Shown here in pieces: positions 26,381 to 35,980 of a stretch of 64,000 nucleotides of DNA. The notes beneath the pieces were generated by a model that was not told the origin of the DNA, did not search any database, and worked only from the letters and a program-made list of their open reading frames with translations. The DNA is taken from assembly GCA_030531205.1 (NCBI GenBank), contig JAUNOC010000004.1:50989-114988 (forward strand), written 5' to 3'. The position numbers and the translations under genes were made by a program. This stretch comes from Phascolarctobacterium sp. (GTDB lineage: Bacteria > Bacillota > Negativicutes > Acidaminococcales > Acidaminococcaceae). Positions within the stretch are counted from its first letter, which is position 1. Every line of letters begins with the position of its first letter.

Positions 26381-27847
26381 ATGAGTGAAGTTCGAGTACG
26401 TTTTGCTCCCAGTCCAACTGGCTATTTGCACATTGGGGGAGCAAGAACTGCTCTTTTTAATTGGCTTTTTGCCAAGAAAATGGGCGGTAAATTGATTTTG
26501 AGAATTGAAGACACGGATATTGACCGCCTTAAAGCAGACAGTGTCAGTCAAATTTTAACCAGTTTGCGTTGGTTGGGGATTACTTGGGATGAGGGACCTG
26601 AAGTTGGTGGCCCCTGTGGTCCTTATGCTCAAACAGAAAGGTTGGAACTTTACCGCAAATATGCGGAGCAACTTTTGCGGGAAGGCAAGGCCTACCGTTG
26701 TTTCTGTACACCAGAGCAATTAGAAGCGGAACGGGAAAAACAGCGGCTTGCGAAAATGCCCTTCCGTTATGCCCGTACCTGCCGTGATTTGTCCGAAGAT
26801 GAATGTCAGAAGCGAATTGCTGCGGGTGAAAAATATTCTATCCGTCTGAAAATTCCTGCTACCGGCAATATTGTGGTACAGGATTTGATTCATGGGGATG
26901 TTAATTTTGATTTGACCCAATATGACGATTTTGTCATTATGAAGTCCAATGGTATGCCCACCTATAATTTTGCGGTTTGTGTGGACGATCATTTGATGGG
27001 GATGACTCATGTTTTGCGGGCGGAGGAACATTTAAGCAATACACCGAAACAACTTTTTGTATATCAGGCCTTTGGCTGGGAACCGCCCCGTTTCGGTCAC
27101 ATGCCAATGATTTTAGCACCTGACCGTTCCAAACTCAGCAAACGCCATGGTGCTACCAGCGTGGAGGAATTTAGGGAAAAAGGGTATTTGCCCCAAGCAA
27201 TTATCAATTATCTCAGTTTGCTTGGTTGGGGTCCTGGCGATGAACGGGAGATTTTGAATATTCAGGAAATTGTGGAGGCCTTTCGTCTGGAAGATATGAG
27301 TAAAAAGGCTGCTGTTTATGATACGGTTAAACTCACTTGGATGAATGGACAATATTTGAGCGAATTGCCTTTGGAAACTTTGTGGAAGGATTTGCGCCCA
27401 TTCTACATCAAGTCCGGCTTGGTGGATGAAAAATATATGTCTGCCAACGAGGATTATATGAAACATTTGGCAGATGTGGTGCGGGTAAGGGTAAAGACCT
27501 TGCAGGAAGTAGTAGATGCTTCCACCTGTTATTTCCGTGACTTTGACGAATATGATGCTAAAGGTGTCAGCAAATCATTCAAGAAAGAGTTATTGCCGGT
27601 TTTGCATGAATGTTTAACTGTCTTACAAAATGATAAGGAATTCACCTTGACCAGTACGGAAAAAATTTATAATGAAATTGCGGAACGTAATGGTTTGGGA
27701 TTAGGGAAAATAATTGCGCCTACACGCTTGGCACTTACGGGACGCACTGTGAGTCCGGGCATGTTTGATGTAATGGTACTTTTAGGTAAAGAAAAAACCT
27801 TAGAACGCTTGGAAAAAGCTATTAAATATATTGAGGATTTACCATGA
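26381..27847 (+). CDS. gltX: Glutamate-tRNA ligase
   Basis: Class I aminoacyl-tRNA synthetase charging tRNA-Glu (possibly also tRNA-Gln in organisms using the amidotransferase route). The 488 residues include the HIGH-like motif HIGGAR at 17-22 and the KMSKS-like motif KLSKR at 251-255, with C-terminal anticodon-binding helices. It begins 1 base after the previous stop and overlaps the next gene by 4 bases. Confidence 0.96.
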   Translation: MSEVRVRFAPSPTGYLHIGGARTALFNWLFAKKMGGKLILRIEDTDIDRLKADSVSQILTSLRWLGITWDEGPEVGGPCGPYAQTERLELYRKYAEQLLREGKAYRCFCTPEQLEAEREKQRLAKMPFRYARTCRDLSEDECQKRIAAGEKYSIRLKIPATGNIVVQDLIHGDVNFDLTQYDDFVIMKSNGMPTYNFAVCVDDHLMGMTHVLRAEEHLSNTPKQLFVYQAFGWEPPRFGHMPMILAPDRSKLSKRHGATSVEEFREKGYLPQAIINYLSLLGWGPGDEREILNIQEIVEAFRLEDMSKKAAVYDTVKLTWMNGQYLSELPLETLWKDLRPFYIKSGLVDEKYMSANEDYMKHLADVVRVRVKTLQEVVDASTCYFRDFDEYDAKGVSKSFKKELLPVLHECLTVLQNDKEFTLTSTEKIYNEIAERNGLGLGKIIAPTRLALTGRTVSPGMFDVMVLLGKEKTLERLEKAIKYIEDLP

Positions 27848-28695
27848 AAAAAATTTTATTTGTTTTGCTGTTATGTCTTTCTTTCTGCACAGTGACTTTG
27901 GCGGAGCAGGATACAACCATACTCAGTATGCCTACAAAGTGCTTTGATGCGGAAGGAATATTACCCTATATTGATGGCAGTTTTGATGAGGACTTTGAAC
28001 GGAAAGCCAATGGAGTAATTATTAATACTCTGCGTTCAATGGTGAAACAAATTGGTCAGGCGGGAACCTTCAGTTATTCTGTACAATTAAACCGTTCCAG
28101 TGTGGTTTCCGTGCTTTTGAAGGCGCAAAACCGAAACAGAATTTTGTATAAGGCACTGAATCTGGATTTAACTAAGGGTGTTGATGCACCCATTTATACT
28201 TTCTTCGTGCAAAATGAAGAAATGACTAAAGCATTGGGAAACTTTGATTCTTATATTTTTACAGACAATGGGGTGTACCTTAAAGACAAGGGACATTTGA
28301 AATATGACCGTTTTGTTCCTTTTGCAAAAATTCTTACTAATGTGCGGATTGGTGAGGCAGGACGGTTGTTCAAGATTGCACGCCTGACCCGTAAGAGTGA
28401 GAAGAAGATTTTGCATATACCTAAAAATTCTCTTTTTGCTGTGCAATTAGATTCCAATCCTACTACGGGGTACCGCTGGAATGCGGATTTGCCGGCTAAG
28501 GGTGAAATTATAAAAGTTTCTTCTTCTTTTATTATGCCAACGCAGGAAAAGCAGCAGACCGGCACACCGGGGAAGGAAATTTTATTTTTCTATGCTAACA
28601 CTCCTGGTAAATATGATATTAATTTTCACTACAACCGCAGTTGGGAAAAATTCAATATTGAACAATTTATTACTACCGTTGTTGTGAGGGAATAA
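27844..28695 (+). CDS. Exported protein with C-terminal chagasin-type (I42) protease inhibitor domain
   Basis: A 283-residue protein with a signal peptide (residues 1-20, ending TVTLA). Residues ~45-170 have a fold I do not recognise with certainty, vaguely like DUF3298/DUF4163 modules. The C-terminal ~110 residues match the chagasin/I42 cysteine-protease inhibitor family, with the hallmark NPTTGYRW at 205-212 and a later PGKYDINFHYNRSW strand. It is translationally coupled to gltX and to zapA (1-base overlap). Target proteases are unknown; a periplasmic or surface role is inferred. Confidence 0.75.
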   Translation: MKKILFVLLLCLSFCTVTLAEQDTTILSMPTKCFDAEGILPYIDGSFDEDFERKANGVIINTLRSMVKQIGQAGTFSYSVQLNRSSVVSVLLKAQNRNRILYKALNLDLTKGVDAPIYTFFVQNEEMTKALGNFDSYIFTDNGVYLKDKGHLKYDRFVPFAKILTNVRIGEAGRLFKIARLTRKSEKKILHIPKNSLFAVQLDSNPTTGYRWNADLPAKGEIIKVSSSFIMPTQEKQQTGTPGKEILFFYANTPGKYDINFHYNRSWEKFNIEQFITTVVVRE

Positions 28696-28946
28696 TGAGT
28701 AATAATGTTGTAAGATTCACATTGTTAGGTGCTATGCACACTATGAACACCAGTCAAAAACCGGAAGAGGTGCAGGCGGTAGCAGACATTGTGGATGAAA
28801 AAATCAGGAAAATTGCTAAACGGAGAAATATGGAGCCCTCCCAGGCCTTTGGCATGATGGCGGCTTTGGAAATTGCGGAGGACTTATTTAATCTTCGCAA
28901 GGACTATGAGCGACTTTTGAGTTTGGCAGATGATAAAAATGAATAA
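28695..28946 (+). CDS. zapA: Cell division protein ZapA
   Basis: A small (83 residues) FtsZ-ring-associated protein. It has the typical N-terminal strand VRFTLLGAMHTM, a central EEVQAVADIVDEKIRKI helix and a C-terminal coiled-coil helix (MMAALEIAEDLFNLRKDYERL). It overlaps the genes on both sides. In Firmicutes zapA often precedes a U32 protein and mutS2, as here. Confidence 0.88.
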   Translation: MSNNVVRFTLLGAMHTMNTSQKPEEVQAVADIVDEKIRKIAKRRNMEPSQAFGMMAALEIAEDLFNLRKDYERLLSLADDKNE

Positions 28947-31401
28947 ACCAAAATACATCGAACTTCTTGCTCCCGCAGGAAGTTTTGAGGCTTTGCAGGC
29001 AGCGGTGAACGCTGGGGCGGATGCTGTTTATTTAGGTGGTAAATCATTTGGAGCAAGGCAGTATGCAGATAATTTTGATAGAGAAAACCTGACTCGGGCG
29101 GTGAACTTTGCGCATTTGCACGCTGTAAAGATTTATGTTACGGTAAATACTCTGGTTGATGATTCGGAATTTGCCGAATTGGCAGAGTATTTATTATTTT
29201 TACGCAATATTTTTGTGGACGGCATCATTGTGCAGGATTTAGGTGTGGTGTATTTTGCTCAGACCTTAGTGCCTGATTTGCCATTGCACGCCAGTACACA
29301 AATGACAATTACCAATTCCTTGGGGGTTGCCTTTGCGAAAAAAATTGGTTTAACCCGTTCCGTGTTGGCTCGGGAATTAAGTTTGCAGGAAATAGGTATG
29401 GCTTGTACGCAAGATACAGAAATAGAGACCTTTATTCATGGTGCTCTTTGCGTATGTTATTCCGGGCAATGTCTGATGAGCAGTTTAATTGGAGGACGGA
29501 GCGGTAATAGGGGACGTTGCGCCCAGCCCTGCCGTTTGCCTTATACTTTGACGGATAAGGACGGAAAAAAATTACTGGAAAATGCAGAGGCAGGACAATA
29601 TCTTTTAAGTCCGAGAGATTTGAATACTTTAGACATTTTGCCACAACTGATTGAAACCGGTGTGATAAGTTATAAAATTGAAGGCCGTATGAAAAGACCG
29701 GAATATGTGGCAGTGGTTGTGGATTGCTACCGCCGGGCTATTGACAGTTATTTAGCTGGAAACTATCAAGTTAGTGACACTGATAAAGACAACATTAGAC
29801 AAATTTTTAACCGTGATTTTACTACCGCTTATTTGGAAAACAGACCGGGACGGAATATGATGAGTGACCGTCGTCCCAATAATCGTGGTGTGTTGATTGG
29901 CAGAGTAACAGAATTGGGCAGGGGCAGGGCAAAGATAAAATTAGAAAAAGAATTACATCTTGGAGATGGCTTGGAATTTTGGGTTACTACCGGTGGGAGA
30001 GTTGGTACAGTAATTGAGGAAATGTTGCTTAAAGGGCAGGCAATTACAGAGGCCCAAGCAGGGGAAATTGTAGAACTGATCGTACCCAAAGGAGTGCGGC
30101 TTAATGACAGGGTTTTTCGTACTTTAGATAATAACTTGATGACTTATGCAGCACAGTTTTATGGAAATACGAAAACTAATAAGATACCTGTTACAGCAAA
30201 AATCTCGGCTTATATAGGTTCACCTTTTGTAGTCACTTTAACTGATAAAGATGGTAATGTGGGTATTGGTGAAACTAATTTTCTGGTTGAACAGGCACAA
30301 AAACATGCCTTAACAGAGGAAACAATTTACAAACAAATTAATCGTTTTGGAACTTCGGAATATGCTTTAACGCAAATTGAATATGCTTTTGATGTCGGTA
30401 TTATGGTGCCCGTCAGTGAAATAAACGAAGCAAGACGGATGGCAGTGGAGGCATTGGACAGGAAACGTTTGCAAAAATTTGCACCGGCACGAAAACAAAG
30501 ATTTGATGCATCTTTACGTCCTCAATCTTTACCTGTTGCTCCTGTACCAAAACAAACAGGACTTTCCGTTCACTGTGATACATTGGAAAAAGTTAATTAT
30601 GCATTGAAAGCAGGAGCGGACAGAATTATTTTTGCAGGGGATGCTTTCAGTACAAAAATAATCACAGATGAGGATTATGCAAAAGCACTGCAATTAACCC
30701 GTACCGCCGGTAAGGAAATCGCTTTTGCCACACCAAAAATTATTAAGGAAAATCAATTACCTTTATTCCGTCATTTGTTTGGACTTTGGCAGGATTTGCA
30801 ACCCGATTTCGTTTATCTTAATAACAACTCCTTACTTATCTTTGCAAAAGAATTTCCTCGTCTTAAATATTGGGCGGATCAAAGTTTGAATATTTATAAT
30901 CATTACACTTTAACTTTCTTGGCAAAGCAGGGACTTCAGGGAGCGGGACTTTCTAACGAACTGACAATGGCACAAGTGGGTAATTTGCGCAGACAAAGCC
31001 CTTTGCCTGTGGAATGTTTGGTGCAGGGGTATATTGAAATGATGGTGAGTGAATACTGCGTGGGAGGTTCATTCTTAGGCGAATTACATAAGGGCGAATG
31101 TAAATTTCAATGCGGCAAAAAATTATTTTTACAGGACAGGCAGAATGCCCGTTTTCCCGTTGCTACGGATCAATATTGCCGTATGCATATTTTGAATTCA
31201 GTTGAATTATCTTTGGCTGCCAATGTGGATGCTTTGAAAAAAGCAGGAGCGGACTGGCTGAAGATTGATGGCAGATACTATTCCCCGGCGGAAGTTGGCA
31301 ATTACACCGCACTTTACAGAAATATTTTAGACGTGGAAAAACTTGTTACTGAAAATCTGCCTGATACCACAAGAGGACATTATTTTCGTGGAGTGCTTTA
31401 A
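28930..31401 (+). CDS. U32 family peptidase-like protein (RlhA/TrhP type) with C-terminal DUF3656 region
   Basis: An 823-residue protein. The N-terminal ~400 residues form the U32 barrel with YIELLAPAGSFEAL, the family signature ETFIHGALCVCYSGQC at about residue 165 and the Cys cluster GNRGRCAQPCRLPY. A middle DUF3656-like region and a second barrel-like half with Cys (QGYIEMMVSEYC, CKFQCGKKLF) follow. Relatives such as RlhA and TrhP act in prephenate-dependent hydroxylation of rRNA or tRNA, rather than as proven peptidases; the function here is inferred. The ATG at 28930 overlaps zapA by 17 bases; the ATG at 28939 is equally possible. Confidence 0.88.
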   Translation: MIKMNKPKYIELLAPAGSFEALQAAVNAGADAVYLGGKSFGARQYADNFDRENLTRAVNFAHLHAVKIYVTVNTLVDDSEFAELAEYLLFLRNIFVDGIIVQDLGVVYFAQTLVPDLPLHASTQMTITNSLGVAFAKKIGLTRSVLARELSLQEIGMACTQDTEIETFIHGALCVCYSGQCLMSSLIGGRSGNRGRCAQPCRLPYTLTDKDGKKLLENAEAGQYLLSPRDLNTLDILPQLIETGVISYKIEGRMKRPEYVAVVVDCYRRAIDSYLAGNYQVSDTDKDNIRQIFNRDFTTAYLENRPGRNMMSDRRPNNRGVLIGRVTELGRGRAKIKLEKELHLGDGLEFWVTTGGRVGTVIEEMLLKGQAITEAQAGEIVELIVPKGVRLNDRVFRTLDNNLMTYAAQFYGNTKTNKIPVTAKISAYIGSPFVVTLTDKDGNVGIGETNFLVEQAQKHALTEETIYKQINRFGTSEYALTQIEYAFDVGIMVPVSEINEARRMAVEALDRKRLQKFAPARKQRFDASLRPQSLPVAPVPKQTGLSVHCDTLEKVNYALKAGADRIIFAGDAFSTKIITDEDYAKALQLTRTAGKEIAFATPKIIKENQLPLFRHLFGLWQDLQPDFVYLNNNSLLIFAKEFPRLKYWADQSLNIYNHYTLTFLAKQGLQGAGLSNELTMAQVGNLRRQSPLPVECLVQGYIEMMVSEYCVGGSFLGELHKGECKFQCGKKLFLQDRQNARFPVATDQYCRMHILNSVELSLAANVDALKKAGADWLKIDGRYYSPAEVGNYTALYRNILDVEKLVTENLPDTTRGHYFRGVL

Positions 31402-31404
31402 TAT

Positions 31405-33774
31405 ATGCAATTTGCAATTAAAACATTAGAATTTGATAAAGTGAAAAGTATGGTGGCAGATAAAGCCGCTACCCGTTTAGGCAGAGAGGCAATTGCAGGT
31501 CTTCGCATTGCTACAGATTATGCAACTGTAGAACATTTGCTCAAACAAACAGGTGATGCCCTTAATCTTTTGAATTTAGGGAAACGGTTGCCTTTTGGCG
31601 GTTGTTTCGATATTACCCAAAGTTTGAAAAAAGCGGAAATTGGTTCTGTTTTGGAACCGGAAGAACTTTTACATGTTGCATCTACTTTGGACGCTATCAA
31701 TGCCATGGTGGCATTTTTACAGTTAGAAAAAGATAACATCCCTACACTTTATGAATATAGGGACAGATTGGATTTGTTTTTTAAATTAGAAAAACAAATT
31801 TTTGCCATTGTTGACGAACATGGGGAAATCAAGGACAGTGCCAGCCCTAAATTAAGTGGGTTGCGGGTTTCCATTATTACTGCCCGCAACAAAGTTAAAC
31901 AACAATTAGACGAGATTTTACATAACAATAACAATCAAAAATATTTTCAAGATGCCATAGTTACAATGCGGGGTGACCGTTATGTTATTCCCATTAAACA
32001 GGAATATAAAATGAATTTTCCTGGTGTTGTTCATGACCAAAGCAGTACGGGAGCAACACTTTTTATTGAACCGTTGGCAGTTGTAAATTATAATAATGAC
32101 ATTAAACGCTATTTGGCAGAAGAACGGGAAGAAATTGAGCGTATTCTGCATCAAATAACCTTGAATATCGGGGAAGAAACTTCCAAAATCCGTAACAGTT
32201 TAGCAATTATGACAGAATTGGATGTAGTTTGGGCAAGAGGAAATTTTGCTCTTTCTACCCATGCTGTTGAACCCCAATTAATGAAAGAGTATTACCTTAA
32301 TATTCACGGCGGCCGGCATCCCTTGTTAGACCCGCAAAAGGTTGTGCCCCTAAGTGTGGAGTTAGGAAAAGATATTCAAATGTTGCTTATTACAGGGCCA
32401 AATACTGGCGGTAAAACAGTGGCTTTGAAGACCGTTGGCCTTTTTGCCCTTATGATGCAATCGGGAATGTTTTTACCGGCTTTAAATGTAAAAATGCCAA
32501 TTTTTCAGGGTGTTTATGCAGATATTGGGGACGAGCAAAGCATTGAGCAAAGTTTAAGTACATTTAGCGCTCACATGAAAACAATGATTGAAATTCTTAA
32601 TGTGGCAAAAACCGGTGATTTGGTTTTGATTGATGAACTTTGTGCCGGTACTGACCCCAATGAAGGCGCTGCACTTGCCATGAGTATTTTGGAGAACCTG
32701 CATAACAGAAACATCCTTACAATGGTTACTACTCATTATAGTGAATTGAAAACTTTTGCTTACAGTCACCAGGGAATGATGAATGCCAGCGTGGAATTTG
32801 ATGCTCAAACATTAATGCCTACTTATAAACTGCTAATGGGTGTTCCGGGAAGCAGTAATGCTTTTAATATTAGCAAACGGTTGGGTTTGCAAGAAGAATT
32901 AGTTGAGAATGCCAAGTTGATGTTGAATCAAGAGCATATTCACATGGAGTCAGTGTTACAGGACTTAAATGAGAAAAGAAGGGATTATGAGGAAAGCACC
33001 TCTGTCATAGAAAAGGCCCGTTTTGAAGCGGAAATGTTGCGTAATCAGTTGGCTTATCAGAAACGGGAGTTTATGAAACACCGGAATGATATGTTGCGGA
33101 AGGCCAAGGAAGAGGCGGATGAAATTTACCGGGCCAGCCGTAGGGAAACTGAGGAAGTGTTAAAAGAATTACGTTCTTTTAAGAATGATTTTGATGCCAA
33201 AAAATTACAGGAATTTGCCGCCAAGGCCAAAGAAAAATTATCTGTACAGTTTGCGGTTGATACTATTCTCCCTGAAGGTACACCCTTAACTTTGGCGACT
33301 GCTAAAGAAGGTCAAAGTGTTTTTGTTACTACCTTTGGCAAGAATGGTGTAATTACTTCCGTCAACAGTAAAGATGTATCCATCAGAATGGGAGCATTAA
33401 GGTTGAATATTAAGCCGGAAGAATGTATTTTAACTAAGGCCCAGCCAGTTTCTGCCGTACCTGAACGGGAGAAGAAAGGCAGAAAGCGTTCCGGTCATCA
33501 TGAACTGATGTATAAGAAAAATGCAAGTATTAAATTGGATGTTGACTTGCGGGGAATGCTTGTGGAAGAAGCATTGCCGGTGATTGATAAGGCCATTGAT
33601 GATGCAATTTTATCCGGTGCAGACCGCCTGAGAATTATTCATGGTAAGGGTACCGGCGCACTGAAAGCAGGAGTTGTGCCTTATTTGAAACAACATAGTA
33701 TGGTGTTGGAGGTCTTGCCTGCAATTAATGAAGAAGGCGGGGCCGGGGCGACGGTTATTAAAATTGGTAATTAA
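31405..33774 (+). CDS. mutS2: MutS2 family ATPase with Smr nuclease domain
   Basis: A 789-residue MutS paralogue without mismatch-recognition domain. It shows the clamp/core region, an ATPase with Walker A GPNTGGKT at 331-338 and Walker B VLIDELCAGTDPNEG, a long coiled coil (about 515-620, rich in Glu/Lys/Arg) and a C-terminal Smr domain starting LDVDLRGMLVEEA and containing RIIHGKGTGAL. In Firmicutes MutS2 suppresses recombination or rescues collided ribosomes; which role applies here cannot be decided. The ATG follows the U32 gene after 3 bases. Confidence 0.95.
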   Translation: MQFAIKTLEFDKVKSMVADKAATRLGREAIAGLRIATDYATVEHLLKQTGDALNLLNLGKRLPFGGCFDITQSLKKAEIGSVLEPEELLHVASTLDAINAMVAFLQLEKDNIPTLYEYRDRLDLFFKLEKQIFAIVDEHGEIKDSASPKLSGLRVSIITARNKVKQQLDEILHNNNNQKYFQDAIVTMRGDRYVIPIKQEYKMNFPGVVHDQSSTGATLFIEPLAVVNYNNDIKRYLAEEREEIERILHQITLNIGEETSKIRNSLAIMTELDVVWARGNFALSTHAVEPQLMKEYYLNIHGGRHPLLDPQKVVPLSVELGKDIQMLLITGPNTGGKTVALKTVGLFALMMQSGMFLPALNVKMPIFQGVYADIGDEQSIEQSLSTFSAHMKTMIEILNVAKTGDLVLIDELCAGTDPNEGAALAMSILENLHNRNILTMVTTHYSELKTFAYSHQGMMNASVEFDAQTLMPTYKLLMGVPGSSNAFNISKRLGLQEELVENAKLMLNQEHIHMESVLQDLNEKRRDYEESTSVIEKARFEAEMLRNQLAYQKREFMKHRNDMLRKAKEEADEIYRASRRETEEVLKELRSFKNDFDAKKLQEFAAKAKEKLSVQFAVDTILPEGTPLTLATAKEGQSVFVTTFGKNGVITSVNSKDVSIRMGALRLNIKPEECILTKAQPVSAVPEREKKGRKRSGHHELMYKKNASIKLDVDLRGMLVEEALPVIDKAIDDAILSGADRLRIIHGKGTGALKAGVVPYLKQHSMVLEVLPAINEEGGAGATVIKIGN

Positions 33775-33841
33775 AAATAATTCGCAATGCGTAATTGTGG
33801 TATAATGTTCCTGTGATTATAGTTCAGGTGTCAGGTCTCAG
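33775..33841 (+). repeat. Dispersed repeat, solitary left end (copy 7) before thiE
   Basis: TTCGCAATGCGTAATTGTGG then TATAATGTTCCTGTGATTAT and a TTCAGGTGTCAGGT tail. It has the same order of modules as elements A and B. It fills the whole gap between mutS2 and thiE and has probably replaced the native leader. Confidence 0.65.
33798..33806 (+). promoter_or_regulatory. Extended -10 box within the repeat, possible thiE promoter
   Basis: TGGTATAAT fits the extended -10 consensus. Other copies of the repeat have TGGTAAGAT or TGGTATGAT at this place, so this copy has the perfect hexamer. No good -35 at 17 bp is seen. Confidence 0.4.
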
Positions 33842-33842
33842 T

Positions 33843-34412
33843 ATGGAAATTAATTACAGTTTATATCTTGTCACGGATGAGCGGTATGATAATTTACTGG
33901 ACATAGTGGAAAACGCTTTACACAAAGGTGTTACTTTAGTTCAATACCGTGCCAAGCACAAATCAACAGAAGAACAGATTGCTGAAGCAAAAGCATTGAA
34001 AGTACTTTGTGACAAATCCAAAGTGCCTTTGATTATTAACGATAATTTACAGGTTGCTCTGGCTGTGGATGCGGCAGGAGTACATTTAGGTCAGGAAGAT
34101 ACTGATTGCTTAGTTGCCAGATGTATTTTAGGCAAGGATAAAATTATTGGTTTATCTGTGCATAATTTATTGGAAACAGAATTGGCAGTCCAACAGGGTG
34201 CTGATTATTTAGGCGTAGGTGCTGTGTTCCCAACGGGCACCAAAACTGATGTGGATGTGGTAGGACTAAAAGGGTTAAGTGAGATTTGTGCCACAGTTAA
34301 TATTCCTGTTGTAGCAATAGGTGGAGTGAATTTCAATAATTATAAACAGGCCATTGCCGTTGGAGCCAGGGGTGTTGCAATGGTGACTGGCTTGTTAGGA
34401 GATTGGAAATAA
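33843..34412 (+). CDS. thiE: Thiamine phosphate synthase
   Basis: Couples HMP-PP and thiazole phosphate to make thiamine phosphate. I choose the ATG at 33843, giving 190 residues starting MEINYSLYLVTDE, as family members start close to this strand; the frame is open upstream only through repeat sequence. Motifs are VTLVQYRAKHKS, IINDNLQVALAVDAAGVHLGQ, the GVGAVFPTGTK pyrophosphate loop and PVVAIGGVN. No other thi gene is nearby, and the ribosome site is weak. Confidence 0.9.
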   Translation: MEINYSLYLVTDERYDNLLDIVENALHKGVTLVQYRAKHKSTEEQIAEAKALKVLCDKSKVPLIINDNLQVALAVDAAGVHLGQEDTDCLVARCILGKDKIIGLSVHNLLETELAVQQGADYLGVGAVFPTGTKTDVDVVGLKGLSEICATVNIPVVAIGGVNFNNYKQAIAVGARGVAMVTGLLGDWK

Positions 34413-34413
34413 A

Positions 34414-35076
34414 ATGAATTTAACTAATCGTCAAATGACAATTGCAGAAATGGTACGGATTGACGGCCCGATTACAGGGGAACAGATTGCTTCCCGTTTG
34501 CATGTTACCCGTGCAGCTCTCCGCAGTGATTTAGCTATTCTTATTATGAGCGGTATGCTGGATGCCAGACCCAAAGTTGGCTATTTTTATACTGGTAAAA
34601 ACACTTTGGGAATGTTAGCGGAAGAAATAAGCGTTATTACTGTACGTGATGTTCAGTCCGTGCCAGTCGTAGTGAGCAGTGATGCCACCGCTAAAGATGC
34701 GGTTTTCAAAATGTTCACCGAAGATGTGGGCAGTGTTTACGTGGTTAATGAAAGAGGACTTTTGGTTGGAGTGGTTTCCCGCAAAGATTTATTGAAATTT
34801 GCATTGAACAATCATCAGGATTTGGCAGAAATACCCGTTGCACTTGCCATGACTCAGGTGAGCAAAATTATCTTTGCCCAAAGCGATGACAGTGTAGTCA
34901 GTGCTGCCTGTAAATTGATTGACAATGAAATAGATTCATTGCCGGTGGTATCAGTTGTGGATGCTGCCCAGCATGAGTATGAAATAATTGGAAGAATCAC
35001 CAAAACCAATTTTACCCGACTTTTTGTAGAGTTGGCTCAAGGAAAAGGAGGACGTTATGCCAAAAAAGAAAATTAA
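34414..35076 (+). CDS. ccpN: CcpN/YqzB-type transcriptional repressor (HTH plus two CBS domains)
   Basis: A 220-residue regulator with an N-terminal winged-helix HTH (about 5-60, ITGEQIASRLHVTRAALRSDL) and a CBS pair (about 75-205, VVVSSDATAKDAVFKMF and DSLPVVSVV). In Bacillus the homologue represses gluconeogenic genes and is sensitive to ATP/ADP. It precedes and overlaps ppsR by 20 bases, the same pair as in Bacillus (ccpN-yqfL), which supports a role in the pyruvate/PEP node. Confidence 0.9.
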   Translation: MNLTNRQMTIAEMVRIDGPITGEQIASRLHVTRAALRSDLAILIMSGMLDARPKVGYFYTGKNTLGMLAEEISVITVRDVQSVPVVVSSDATAKDAVFKMFTEDVGSVYVVNERGLLVGVVSRKDLLKFALNNHQDLAEIPVALAMTQVSKIIFAQSDDSVVSAACKLIDNEIDSLPVVSVVDAAQHEYEIIGRITKTNFTRLFVELAQGKGGRYAKKEN

Positions 35077-35902
35077 AGCCCCTGTTATTTATGCCGTATC
35101 TGATTCTGTGGGTGAAACTGCCGAATCAGTTATTCGTGCTACGACCAGTCAATTTGTGGGGGAAACATTTGAAACTGTACGGATTCCCTATGTACGGGAT
35201 ATTGACCAGGTTGACCAGATTATTGAGGAAGCGGCGGAATATAACGCCATTGTTTGTTATACGGTTGTTTCACCACAATTAAGGGAAAGAATTGTTGATA
35301 AAGCAGTGGAAAAAGATGTCCAGATTGTAGATGTTTTAGGGCCTATGGTGAAAGCCATTGAAAATTCTACCGGCTTATTGCCGAAGAACAAGGCAGGACT
35401 TGTCCATTCCCTGGACCATGAATATTTTAAGCGTGTGGAAGCAGTGGAGTTTGCCGTAAAATATGATGACGGTAAAAATCCTATGGGACTTTTGAAGGCA
35501 GATATAGTTATTATTGGAGTTTCCCGCACATCCAAAACACCATTGTCCATGTATCTTGCGCACAAGAAAATCAAGGTTGCCAATGTACCTTTGGTGCCGG
35601 AACTGCAACCGCCGGAGGAACTTTTCAAGGTGCCGCCTTATAAAGTAGTCGGCTTACTGATTGATCCCTACAAATTGAATGATATCCGTTCTGCCCGTCT
35701 TAAAATTATGGGATTGGAAGATACGGCGGAGTACGCAGATATGAAACGCATACAGGAAGAATTGGAATATGCTAAGGGCATTATGTATCGTATTCATTGT
35801 CCGATTATCAATGTAAGTAACAGGGCAATTGAGGAAACAGCAGGGATTATTCTTGAATATCACCAACGTAATTTGGAAAGGGAAGCGAAAAATAGAGATT
35901 AG
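35057..35902 (+). CDS. ppsR: Pyruvate phosphate dikinase / PEP synthase regulatory protein (kinase and pyrophosphorylase)
   Basis: A DUF299 protein of 281 residues that inactivates PPDK or PEP synthase by ADP-dependent phosphorylation and reactivates it by phosphorolysis. It shows the N-terminal YAVSDSVGETAE, the P-loop-like GVSRTSKT at 154-161 and the GLLIDPYKLNDIR segment. It overlaps ccpN. Which of the two target enzymes it controls is not clear from the window. Confidence 0.92.
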   Translation: MPKKKIKAPVIYAVSDSVGETAESVIRATTSQFVGETFETVRIPYVRDIDQVDQIIEEAAEYNAIVCYTVVSPQLRERIVDKAVEKDVQIVDVLGPMVKAIENSTGLLPKNKAGLVHSLDHEYFKRVEAVEFAVKYDDGKNPMGLLKADIVIIGVSRTSKTPLSMYLAHKKIKVANVPLVPELQPPEELFKVPPYKVVGLLIDPYKLNDIRSARLKIMGLEDTAEYADMKRIQEELEYAKGIMYRIHCPIINVSNRAIEETAGIILEYHQRNLEREAKNRD

Positions 35903-35946
35903 AAATTAGGTTTTAGTTTGTTCTTCTATCTTTTATCTAATCTTAA

Positions 35947-35980
35947 AATGAAAAAAAGCGGCGAAGCCGCTTTTTTCATT
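35947..35980. terminator. Bidirectional terminator between ppsR and the lptA-like gene
   Basis: A stem AAAAAAGCGGC/GCCGCTTTTTT with a GAA loop, T-runs on both strands. It serves ppsR (+) and the convergent lptA-like gene (-), whose stop codon it overlaps. Confidence 0.85.
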
